Assembly: GCA_963737705.1 (NCBI GenBank)
Contig: CAVTTP010000004.1
Span: 620,001 to 684,000, forward strand
DNA from: PALSA-607 sp963737705
GTDB taxonomy: Bacteria; Actinomycetota; Actinomycetes; Acidothermales; Acidothermaceae
Length of the DNA stretch: 64,000 bases
Direction: 5' to 3'
Shown: in pieces, positions 35,290-42,223 of the stretch
How the letters are laid out: the number at the start of each line of letters is the position of its first letter
Position numbering within the stretch: position 1 is the first letter of the stretch
Notes under the pieces: model-generated
The model's database searches: none
Told to the model about the DNA's origin: nothing
What the model saw: only the letters and a program-made list of their open reading frames with translations
Program-made: the position numbers and the translations under genes

Positions 35290-36165
35290 GTGCTGTCCCT
35301 AGTTCTACCGAAGGGCTCGCTCGAAGCCGCGACGCTCGAGTTGTTTGAAGCCGCGGACTTGCGGGTGAGCCGCGGATCCGACCGCGACTATCACGCCTCG
35401 ATCGACGACCCACGGATTGACACCGTGCGCTTTCTGCGGCCGCAGGAGATCCCGACGTACGTCGAGCAGGGTCTCTTCGACCTCGGCATCACCGGGCGTG
35501 ACTGGATCACCGAGACCGACGCCGACATCGTGTCGGTAGGTGAACTGGAGTATTCGAAGGCGACCAGCAATCCGGTGCGAATCGTGCTTGCGGTGGTCAA
35601 GGAGCACCCGGCGAACTCGGGCAGTGAGTTGCCCGACGGCGTCCGCGTCTCGACGGAATTCCCGCAACTGACCAAGCGGTATTTCGAGAGCATCGGCGTG
35701 AAGGCCAAGATCGTGCCGAGCTACGGCGCGACCGAGGCCAAGGTGCCCGACATCGTCGACGCCATCGTCGACCTCACCGAGACGGGCACGAGCCTGCGCA
35801 AGCACGGTCTGAAAATCATCGACACCTTGCTGACGTCGCGCACCGAACTCATCACGAACGCGGCGGCGTATGCCGACGTCGAAAAGCGGGCCGCGATGGA
35901 CGACGTCATGCTGTTGCTCCGCGGAGCTGTGCGGGCTCGGGGCAACGTCCTCATCAAGCTCAACGTCGCCGATACACAGTTGGCAGCAGTGCTAGCCGTG
36001 CTGCCATCGATGGGTTCCCCGACAGTGACGGCGCTGGCGTCCGGTGACATGCACGCGGTCGAGTCCGTGGTGCCGAAACGCGGAGTGAACACGTTGATCC
36101 CGACCCTGAAAGCTGCTGGCGCGCGCGACATCCTCGAGATTGCGATCTCAAAGATCGTCGAGTGA
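35290..36165 (+). CDS. hisG: ATP phosphoribosyltransferase (long form)
   Basis: First step of histidine synthesis: ATP plus PRPP. LSLVLPKGSLEAATLELFEAADL, QEIPTYVEQGLFDLGITGRDWI and the PRPP loop IVDLTETGTSLRKHGLKIID are diagnostic. At 291 aa it has the C-terminal ACT-like domain for histidine feedback (DTQLAAVLAVLPSMGSPTV..., EIAISKIVE), so no HisZ is needed. GTG 35290 is the natural start (MLSLVLPKG). In streptomycetes hisE normally separates ribH and hisG; here only 33 nt lie between them. Confidence 0.96.
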   Translation: MLSLVLPKGSLEAATLELFEAADLRVSRGSDRDYHASIDDPRIDTVRFLRPQEIPTYVEQGLFDLGITGRDWITETDADIVSVGELEYSKATSNPVRIVLAVVKEHPANSGSELPDGVRVSTEFPQLTKRYFESIGVKAKIVPSYGATEAKVPDIVDAIVDLTETGTSLRKHGLKIIDTLLTSRTELITNAAAYADVEKRAAMDDVMLLLRGAVRARGNVLIKLNVADTQLAAVLAVLPSMGSPTVTALASGDMHAVESVVPKRGVNTLIPTLKAAGARDILEIAISKIVE

Positions 36166-36190
36166 TCAGTACTGCCGTTGATCAGTACTG
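36163..36190. repeat. 12-bp direct repeat (TGATCAGTACTG) between converging stops
   Basis: Copies at 36163-36174 and 36179-36190, 16 bp apart. The first contains the hisG stop TGA; the second contains the reverse-strand stop (36182-36184) of the next gene. The unit contains the palindromes TGATCA and AGTACT. Confidence 0.85.
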
Positions 36191-36403
36191 AGGGGCGCGG
36201 GCTTCGCGGTCTGAGCGCCGCGGGGACGGGATCACTCCAGTAAGCCCGAGTGCAAGCCCGATCGCCAAGCCGATGAGCGGAAGCGCGATCTCGCTGGCGG
36301 CGCTCAGTTTCCAGACGTTCATGATCTGCAGGTCGATCGTCAGGAACCCACCAAGGATTAGCCCGCTGATGGCACCGAGTACCGGCCGCCCGCGCCGCCT
36401 CAC
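36182..36403 (-). CDS. Small two-span membrane protein (73 aa)
   Basis: GTG 36403 overlaps the stop of the upstream reverse-strand gene (GTGA). The product starts with a basic patch (RRRGRPV), then two hydrophobic segments (LGAISGLILGGFLTIDLQI and EIALPLIGLAIGLALGLTGVI) with a short loop, and ends with a charged tail (PSPRRSDREARAPQY). A longer frame reading to 36661 only shadows the neighbour. Coupled translation suggests it works with the protein encoded just upstream. I do not recognise a named family. Confidence 0.6.
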   Translation of the reverse strand: MRRRGRPVLGAISGLILGGFLTIDLQIMNVWKLSAASEIALPLIGLAIGLALGLTGVIPSPRRSDREARAPQY

Positions 36404-37020
36404 GGCAATGCCTTCGCGATGCCGGCGAAGACGATGCCGATTGCGCCGAGGATTGTGCCGATGACCGCGATGATGCCGACCGGCGACGACAGAATCGACC
36501 CGGTGAAACGCAGATCCATCGAACCGGCGCAGGTGCCCTCGTCGCTGCTGTTGTAGCCAGTCATGTGGTACGTGCCGGGAGGCACCAGCTTCAATGCCGA
36601 TGGGATCGTTGCGACGCCAGCCTTGGAGACCTTGTTCGACGCATTCTTCGACGGTCCCCACGCTTTTGCCGTCACGTTGACCAGACCGAGATGGATCACG
36701 ATGTCGCCCTGGTTGTCGTGGGTGGCGGTCGGAACACTGCCCTCCCAGTGGACGTCGCCTTGGCGCAGCATGGTGACCTTGGCGTCGTTGGCGTTCACTG
36801 ACACCGTCTTTCCGGCGTCTGAGCCGGTCCCGACGATCGTCGCGGACCCTGCACAGTTCGTGGTGTTAGTCGTAAATGTCGCGGCCGCAGGCCCGGCCAT
36901 GGCAACGATGCTGCCGCCGCCGATGACCCCCGCCGCCACCAGCCGGATCGCCCATCGCTTCGCGCGACGCGGTCGCGACGGACGCGCGCCTACGAGCTGG
37001 CGAATACGGGTCAACCGCAT
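36400..37020 (-). CDS. Secreted or membrane-bound protein of unknown function
   Basis: About 206 aa. A very basic N-terminus (RPSRPRRAKRW) leads to a hydrophobic stretch and a likely signal-peptidase site (MAGPAAATF). An extracellular beta-rich part follows, with two cysteines (TTNCAGSATIV, DEGTCAGSMDL), and a C-terminal membrane span (IIAVIGTILGAIGIVFAGIAKAL). The ectodomain could be disulfide-linked. ATG 37020 is the likeliest start; GTG 37035 and TTG 37062 are in frame but also lack a ribosome-binding site. It overlaps the two-span protein and is divergent from infC. No family recognised. Confidence 0.6.
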   Translation of the reverse strand: MRLTRIRQLVGARPSRPRRAKRWAIRLVAAGVIGGGSIVAMAGPAAATFTTNTTNCAGSATIVGTGSDAGKTVSVNANDAKVTMLRQGDVHWEGSVPTATHDNQGDIVIHLGLVNVTAKAWGPSKNASNKVSKAGVATIPSALKLVPPGTYHMTGYNSSDEGTCAGSMDLRFTGSILSSPVGIIAVIGTILGAIGIVFAGIAKALP

Positions 37021-37364
37021 GCGTGACGAAACCACGGCGCGCTGGTCCGGTTGAATAGTCAATTCTGACGACCTGGCTCGCCTGGTAGTCTTGCGGAGCG
37101 ACCGGTGCCGCGCTCACGCGTGGTATCCGCAAGTGGAGGCTTCCTCCCACCCCCTCGACGTCTGCGTCGATGAGGTTCGGTCGGCCGCCGCGGCCTGGTG
37201 CTGCGGTTTGGGGCGACGCATGCACCACGGTGCAGGCGGCGTCTGGCCTTGCCGTGGGAGCCCCGCATGCGACGTCGTGCGGGGCTTTTTGCGTGTCTCG
37301 GCCAGCCAGCCAAGGCGTGCGCACCGCCGGCGGATCGTTCTTATCCAACCCAGTAGGAGGTCCC
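37021..37364 (+). promoter_or_regulatory. infC leader region (344 bp, no gene)
   Basis: TAGTCT (37085-37090) with TTCTGA (37063-37068) 16 bp before it is a plausible promoter, giving a leader of about 265 nt. The leader holds a GGAGG/CCTCC hairpin (37134-37150), further GC-rich pairing and an intrinsic terminator (37259-37290) 75 nt before the start codon. A frame in phase with infC is open from 37170 but shows no family resemblance, so it is treated as leader. Confidence 0.65.
37259..37290 (+). terminator. Intrinsic terminator inside the infC leader (attenuator)
   Basis: AGCCCCGCA (37259-37267) pairs perfectly with TGCGGGGCT (37278-37286) and runs into TTTTT (37286-37290). It is one of the few T-tailed terminators in the window, and it lies between promoter and start codon of infC-rpmI-rplT, so it must be read through or regulated. 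Confidence 0.8.
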
Positions 37365-38036
37365 ATCAGCGTCGAGCCCCGCATCAACGACCGGATCCGT
37401 GTTCCTGAGGTTCGGCTCGTCGGTCCAAACGGCGAGCAGGTCGGCATCGTCCGCATTGAAGACGCTCTTCGTCTAGCCGAAGAAGCAGATCTCGATCTCG
37501 TCGAGGTCGCTCCCATGGCAAGGCCGCCCGTGGCCAAGCTCATGGATTACGGCAAGTTCAAATACGAGTCCGCGGTGAAAGCCCGCGAGGCCCGCAAGAA
37601 CCAGGCGCAGACCGTCATCAAGGAGATGAAGCTCCGACCGAAGATCGACGTGCACGACTACGAGACCAAGAAGGGTCACGTCGTGCGCTTCCTCAAGGAA
37701 GGCGACAAGGTCAAGATCACCATCATGTTCCGCGGTCGCGAGCAATCGCGACCAGAGATGGGCGCCCGGCTACTCCAGCGGCTCGCCGAAGACGTCGTCG
37801 AACTCGGCTTCGTCGAATCGGCCCCCAAGCTCGACGGCAGAAACATGATCATGGTGTTGGGCCCGCACAAGAAGAAGGCCGACTTCAGGGCAGAACGGGC
37901 GGCGGGCCGCGCGCACGATGACCACGATCTCGCGCACGAGTTGCTGACCGAACACGCCCCAGAGGCAGCTGCACCTGCGGCGGCACAACCGATGCGGCGC
38001 CACCACGGCGCGCCACAACGGCGGCGCCGCCGGTAG
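37365..38036 (+). CDS. infC: Translation initiation factor IF-3
   Basis: Keeps 30S subunits apart and proofreads start codons. The start is ATC 37365, a rare codon typical of infC: AGGAGG lies 4 nt upstream and the protein then begins (Met)SVEPRINDRIRVPEVRLVGPNGEQVGIV as in other actinobacteria. Non-canonical starts let IF-3 limit its own synthesis. Body motifs are VAPMARPPVAKLMDYGKFKYE, EMKLRPKIDVHDYETKKGHV and KVKITIMFRGREQSRPE. The C-terminal Ala-rich tail shifts frame at about 37970-37985, so the product ends early at TAG 38034-38036 with a basic tail (MRRHHGAPQRRRRR). The core fold is intact. Confidence 0.95.
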   Translation: MSVEPRINDRIRVPEVRLVGPNGEQVGIVRIEDALRLAEEADLDLVEVAPMARPPVAKLMDYGKFKYESAVKAREARKNQAQTVIKEMKLRPKIDVHDYETKKGHVVRFLKEGDKVKITIMFRGREQSRPEMGARLLQRLAEDVVELGFVESAPKLDGRNMIMVLGPHKKKADFRAERAAGRAHDDHDLAHELLTEHAPEAAAPAAAQPMRRHHGAPQRRRRR

Positions 38037-38287
38037 CAGCAGCACCGGAGGTCATCGACGCGGTACCCGACGTGCCGCAGGTCGACGACACCGAGGCTGC
38101 CGAGATGGCACCGCCTGCCAAGACCGCAGCGAAGGCAGCCCCCGCCAAGGTGCCAACGCCGCGTGCACCGGCAGCCGCCACAAAGGCGCCAGCAAAGGCG
38201 GCCGCCCCGAAGGCGCCGCCGAAGCCGAGAGCTCCAGCCGCGAAGAAGGTCAGCCAGCCAGCGGACAGCGCCGAGACGACCGCCTGA
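37985..38287 (+). other. Displaced C-terminal tail of IF-3 (other frame)
   Basis: Frame +2 relative to infC is open from about 37985 (TTDAAPPRRATTAAPPVAAAPEVIDAVPD-type) to TGA 38285-38287 and encodes an Ala/Pro/Lys-rich acidic-then-basic tail (MAPPAKTAAKAAPAK, APAKAAAPKAPPKPR). Such tails follow the core domain of actinobacterial IF-3. A one-base indel near 37970-37985 would fuse it to infC. Frameshift in nature or error in the sequence cannot be told apart here. Confidence 0.65.
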
Positions 38288-38304
38288 CCGCAGCGCTCGA
38301 CCGA

Positions 38305-38358
38305 ACAGCTCGATCGCACCGCACAGCTCGACCGCACCGCACAGCTCGACCGCACCGC
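38305..38358 (+). repeat. 18-bp tandem repeat, three copies, in the infC-rpmI gap
   Basis: ACAGCTCGACCGCACCGC at 38305-38322 (one base different), 38323-38340 and 38341-38358, with a partial fourth copy after. It lies between the tail stop at 38287 and the rpmI ribosome-binding site. The AGCTCGAnCG core can base-pair weakly between copies. Confidence 0.9.
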
Positions 38359-38391
38359 ACAGTTACCGACATGAAGGAGACGACGGCGACC

Positions 38392-38586
38392 ATGCCGAAG
38401 AACAAGACCCACAGCGGTGCCAAGAAGCGATTTTGGATTAGCGGCTCGGGCAAGGTCATGCGCCGCCGCGCGCATCGCAACCACTACCTCGAGCACAAGC
38501 CCTCGACTCTGACGCGCCGCCTCAACAACGAGGTCGTAGCGTCCGCACCCGACGCCAAGCGCGCCAAGAAGCTGCTCGGTCTGTAG
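38392..38586 (+). CDS. rpmI: Ribosomal protein bL35
   Basis: 64 aa, MPKNKTHSGAKKRFWISGSGKVMRRRAHRNHYLEHK..., a typical basic bL35. ATG 38392 gives the conserved MPK start; the in-frame ATG 38371 includes the ribosome-binding site AAGGAG within its codons and is rejected. Part of the conserved infC-rpmI-rplT unit. Confidence 0.96.
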   Translation: MPKNKTHSGAKKRFWISGSGKVMRRRAHRNHYLEHKPSTLTRRLNNEVVASAPDAKRAKKLLGL

Positions 38587-38650
38587 TTCGCCCACTCGTC
38601 GTCCGATGAACCGGCCCCATAGGGCGCCGGACTGAACAAGGAGTTTCCAC

Positions 38651-39025
38651 GTGGCACGCGTGAAGCGGGCGATTAACGCCCAGAAGAAGCGCCGGGTTGT
38701 CCTCGAGCGGGCAAGCGGGTACCGCGGTCAGCGTTCGCGGCTTTACCGCAAGGCCAAGGAGCAGCTGCTGCACTCAGCGACCTACAGCTACCGCGACCGC
38801 CGCGCGCGCAAGGGCGACTTCCGCCGGCTGTGGATCCAGCGGATCAACGCGGCCGCACGGCTGCACGACATGACGTACAACCGCCTGATCCAGGGGCTGA
38901 AGGCGGCTGGCGTCGAGGTTGACCGCAAGAACCTCGCCGAACTCGCGGTCTCTGACGACGCGGCGTTCGCGGTTCTGGTCGAGGTCGCCCGCAAGGCGTT
39001 GCCTGTCGCCGAGACCGCTGCCTGA
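38651..39025 (+). CDS. rplT: Ribosomal protein bL20
   Basis: 124 aa, beginning MARVKRAINAQKKRRVVLERASGYRGQRSRLYRKAKEQ, the basic extended N-terminal arm of bL20, followed by the globular domain (RRLWIQRINAAARLHDMTYNRLI). It is needed for 50S assembly. GTG 38651 with AAGGAG upstream. In some bacteria L20 represses this operon through its leader; the long leader before infC would allow similar control, but the ligand is not evident. Confidence 0.96.
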   Translation: MARVKRAINAQKKRRVVLERASGYRGQRSRLYRKAKEQLLHSATYSYRDRRARKGDFRRLWIQRINAAARLHDMTYNRLIQGLKAAGVEVDRKNLAELAVSDDAAFAVLVEVARKALPVAETAA

Positions 39026-39029
39026 TCGG

Positions 39030-39920
39030 GTGCCTCTGGACGTCGGATCGCGCAGCGAGCTCACCGACGTCCGCTCACCGCGCGTTAAGGCGGCGAAGCG
39101 GCTACTCAAGCGTTCATTTCGTGAGCAGGACCATGCGTTCCTCGCCGAGGGCCCGCAGGCTGTCCGCGAGGCCCTTTTGCATGCAGCAGAGTTACATGCG
39201 GCAAAGGTCGGTACGGCGGGCAGCGCGCAGGGCGTCCGCGAACTCTTCGTCACGGCTGACGCCAGGGGTCGGCACCCCGAGCTGATGGAGCGGGCGACCG
39301 CCCTCGGCGTCCCGATCCATCTCGCGAGTGGGGCCGTGCTTGGTGAGCTGTCCGAGACGGTCACCCCGCAAGGCGTCGTGGCAGTCTGCGACGTCCTCGA
39401 CGTCGCGTTGACGACGGCAGTAGAGCTCAGCCGGGACGCCGATGTGCCGCCGCTCGTCGTTCTGCTCGCCGCCGTCCGCGATCCTGGCAATGCCGGCACG
39501 GTGTTGCGCACCGCCGACGCCGCTGGCGCGTCCGCCGTGGTGTTCAGCGACAACTCCGTCGACCCCTACAACGGCAAGTGCGTACGAGCCTCGGCGGGCA
39601 GCGTCTTCCACCTCCCTATCGTGGTTGGCGAGCCAGTCGCTGCTGCCGTCGCCATCCTGCGATCTGCGGGGCACCAGATCTTTGCTGCCGACAGTGGGCC
39701 TGGCGGCGTGACCCTCGACGAGGTCGATCGCGATGGCCGCCTCGGCCGGCCCACGACCTGGGTCTTTGGCAATGAGGCGTGGGGACTCCCATCCGACATC
39801 GTCGAGGCCGCCGATGTCGCGGTCCGCGTCCCGATTTACGGGCGTGCTGAGAGTTTGAACCTCGCGGCTGCCGCGGCTGTGTGCCTCTACGCCTCGGCTC
39901 GCGCCCGTCGACCCGTGTGA
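39030..39920 (+). CDS. SpoU/TrmH-family 23S rRNA 2'-O-ribose methyltransferase
   Basis: 296 aa. An N-terminal substrate-binding domain (SPRVKAAKRLLKRSFREQDHAFLAEGPQAVREAL) is followed by the SPOUT knot with its three motifs: AVRDPGNAGTVLRTADAAGA, WVFGNEAWGL and VPIYGRAESLNLAAAAAVCLYA. It sits right after rplT, as in most actinobacteria (TsnR/RlmB-like genes). The exact rRNA position modified cannot be read from sequence. GTG 39030 is 4 nt after the rplT stop. Confidence 0.9.
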   Translation: MPLDVGSRSELTDVRSPRVKAAKRLLKRSFREQDHAFLAEGPQAVREALLHAAELHAAKVGTAGSAQGVRELFVTADARGRHPELMERATALGVPIHLASGAVLGELSETVTPQGVVAVCDVLDVALTTAVELSRDADVPPLVVLLAAVRDPGNAGTVLRTADAAGASAVVFSDNSVDPYNGKCVRASAGSVFHLPIVVGEPVAAAVAILRSAGHQIFAADSGPGGVTLDEVDRDGRLGRPTTWVFGNEAWGLPSDIVEAADVAVRVPIYGRAESLNLAAAAAVCLYASARARRPV

Positions 39921-40018
39921 CCGGAGTGACGCACGTATCGGTGGGTAGTGTTTTGATCACCCGGTCGCCAACGCGCCGCCGGTCGCAGGCCGGCTAGGGC
40001 CGGCGAGGAGGCAGTCCC

Positions 40019-41074
40019 GTGGCACCAGGTATTGAGCACGAGAAGGCCGCGTTCGACGCGCTGCCCGACGGTGTGCTCATTGCCGACGAGACGGGTGCCG
40101 TCGTGCTGGTGAATCTGGCTGGGTCCGCGCTCTTGCGCCGCAGCATCGACGAGACGTTGGGTCGCGACTTCCGGGAGGTCCTTCCGTTGACCGACGCGGT
40201 GGGTCGTGATTGGTGGGCCTGCACCCGCCCTTATGACGGCCTCGCGATCCGCACTGGTCAGCCCGAGCGTCGGCTGATGCTGCCTGATGAGCGCGAGCTG
40301 TACGTCACCGCACGCTACGTGCGCTCGGGCAAGGGCGAGCCAGTGCAGCAGCTCGTCGTGAGCTTTCGCGGTGCGACTGAGCGCGAGCGGGCCGAACGCG
40401 ATCGCGCCGACCTGGTGTCGACCGTCGCTCACGAACTTCGTTCGCCGCTGACCAGCGTCAAGGGCTTCACCGCGACGCTGCTCAACAAATGGGATCGGTT
40501 CAACGACGAGCAGCGCCTGCTCATGCTGCAAACCGTCAACGCCGACGCCGATCGGGTCACCCGCCTCATCGCCGAACTGCTCGACGTGTCGCGCATCGAC
40601 GCCGGCCGGCTCGAACTGCACAAGCAAGTGGTCGACGTACCCGCCGCGGTCAGGCGGCTGATCTCGGGTCGCGTCGCATCCGGCGATCCGCCGGAGCGCT
40701 TCGACGTGGTGGCAGCGACGTTCTTGCCCGAGATGTGGCTGGATCCGGACAAGCTTGATCAGGTGCTGGCCAACCTCGTCGACAACGCGATTCGCCACGG
40801 CGCCGGGAGGGTCACGATCTCGATCGATGCCGCCGACGACGGAATTGTCTTGACGGTGACCGATGAGGGTGACGGCGTTGCGGCTGACATCCGCAACCTC
40901 GTGTTCCGCCGCTTCTGGCGAGCCGGCCGTCGTGGAGGCACCGGCCTCGGCCTCTACATCGTCAAGGGGCTCGTCGAGGCGCACGGTGGGCAGGTGGCTG
41001 TTCTCGACACGCAGGCAGGCGGGGCCAGCTTCCGGATCTCATTACCCACGGGGACGCCCGCCTTCGCCCTCTAG
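40019..41074 (+). CDS. Orphan PAS-domain sensor histidine kinase
   Basis: 351 aa, no membrane span, so probably cytoplasmic. A PAS domain (residues about 8-115, DALPDGVLIADETGAVVLVN) is followed by HisKA with phosphoacceptor His138 (STVAHELRSPLTSVKGF) and an ATPase domain with N box LDQVLANLVDNAIRHG, EGDGV and GGTGLGLYIVKGLVEAHGG. AGGAGG precedes GTG 40019. No response regulator is adjacent; its partner could be the receiver protein at 29890 or lie elsewhere. Its 3' end carries the pheS promoter. Confidence 0.93.
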   Translation: MAPGIEHEKAAFDALPDGVLIADETGAVVLVNLAGSALLRRSIDETLGRDFREVLPLTDAVGRDWWACTRPYDGLAIRTGQPERRLMLPDERELYVTARYVRSGKGEPVQQLVVSFRGATERERAERDRADLVSTVAHELRSPLTSVKGFTATLLNKWDRFNDEQRLLMLQTVNADADRVTRLIAELLDVSRIDAGRLELHKQVVDVPAAVRRLISGRVASGDPPERFDVVAATFLPEMWLDPDKLDQVLANLVDNAIRHGAGRVTISIDAADDGIVLTVTDEGDGVAADIRNLVFRRFWRAGRRGGTGLGLYIVKGLVEAHGGQVAVLDTQAGGASFRISLPTGTPAFAL

Positions 41075-41077
41075 ACT
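41072..41077 (+). promoter_or_regulatory. pheS -10 element (TAGACT)
   Basis: TAGACT overlaps the kinase stop region and lies 35 nt before the pheS start GTG 41113. The same hexamer recurs before efp, metK and rpe. Confidence 0.4.
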
Positions 41078-41112
41078 CACCGGTGATCCCGCACACCTTG
41101 GAGAGTCGCCCC

Positions 41113-42222
41113 GTGTCCGCCCCGAACAGCAACTACGACCCCGTCGAGGTGAGTCCATTGCGCGCCGACGAGGTCGAGCGCTTTCGCGACGAGGCCTTGG
41201 CTGCGATTGCGGAGGCTGCCGACCTCGACCAGCTGAAAGAGCTGCGGCTGGCGCACGCCGGCGACCGCTCTCCGCTCGCGCTGGCCAACCGCGAGATCGG
41301 CGCCCTGCCGCCACAAGCCAAGGCCGATGCCGGACGCCGGGTGGGCCAGGCTCGTGCGGTCGTCACTGCGGCATTGGCCGAACGCGAAGCAGAACTACTC
41401 GCCCAGCGCGACGCGCGGATCCTGGTCGAAGAAGCGGTCGACGTCACCTTGCCGTGGGATCGCGCACCTAGAGGCGCTCGGCACCCGATCTCCACGCTGA
41501 CCGACCGCATCGTCGACGTCTTCGTTTCGATGGGTTGGGGCGTTGCCGAAGGCCCCGAGGTCGAGGCGGAGTGGTTCAACTTTGACGCGCTCAACACGCC
41601 CGCCGATCATCCGGCGCGAGCGTTGGCAGACACGTTCTTCATCGAGTCGGCCGACAGCGGCGTGGTGTTGCGCACCCACACGTCACCCGTGCAGGCGCGC
41701 ACGTTGCTGACGCGCAAACCGCCGATCTACATCGTCGCCCCCGGCCGCACGTTTCGCACCGACGAACTCGATGCAACTCACACGCCTGTCTTCAACCAGT
41801 GCGAAGGGCTCGCGGTCGACGAGGGTCTGACGATGGCGAACCTGCGCGGCACGCTAGACGCGTTCGCCGAGGCCATGTTCGGCGTGGGGGTTGTGACTCG
41901 ACTACGGCCACACTTCTTCCCCTTCACCGAGCCGTCGGCCGAGGTCGACCTGCGTTGCTGGGTATGCCACGGCGCGTCGGTCGGTCATCCGGAGAACCCC
42001 TGTCGCACCTGCCGTTCCGAAGGTTGGATCGAGTGGGGAGGCTGCGGCATGGTGAACCCGCGGGTGCTGATCGCCTGTGGTGTCGACCCGCAGCGCTACA
42101 CCGGCTTCGCCTTCGGCATGGGCATCGAACGGACGCTGATGTCACGCCACGGCGGAGGTGACATGCGAGACGTCGTCGAGGGTGACGTGCGCTTCGCGTT
42201 AGCGTTCGGCCCGGAGTCCTGA
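41113..42222 (+). CDS. pheS: Phenylalanyl-tRNA synthetase alpha subunit
   Basis: Class II synthetase catalytic subunit (alpha2beta2). N-terminal coiled coil, then motif 2 around GRTFRTDELDATHTPVFNQCEGLAVDE and motif 3 FAFGMGIERTLMSRHG. A Cys-rich insert (CWVCHG...CRTCRSEGWIEWGGCG) is present as in other actinobacterial PheS. 369 aa from GTG 41113, which has GGAGAG upstream and gives the typical SAPNSNYDPVEV start; the in-frame GTG 41083 sits only 5 nt after the -10 box. Confidence 0.97.
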   Translation: MSAPNSNYDPVEVSPLRADEVERFRDEALAAIAEAADLDQLKELRLAHAGDRSPLALANREIGALPPQAKADAGRRVGQARAVVTAALAEREAELLAQRDARILVEEAVDVTLPWDRAPRGARHPISTLTDRIVDVFVSMGWGVAEGPEVEAEWFNFDALNTPADHPARALADTFFIESADSGVVLRTHTSPVQARTLLTRKPPIYIVAPGRTFRTDELDATHTPVFNQCEGLAVDEGLTMANLRGTLDAFAEAMFGVGVVTRLRPHFFPFTEPSAEVDLRCWVCHGASVGHPENPCRTCRSEGWIEWGGCGMVNPRVLIACGVDPQRYTGFAFGMGIERTLMSRHGGGDMRDVVEGDVRFALAFGPES

Positions 42223-42223
42223 G

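Noticed and set aside
36404..36661. N-terminal extension of the two-span membrane protein
   Set aside because: The extension is an Arg/His-rich out-of-frame reading of the neighbouring gene; the GTGA overlap at 36403 is the natural start.
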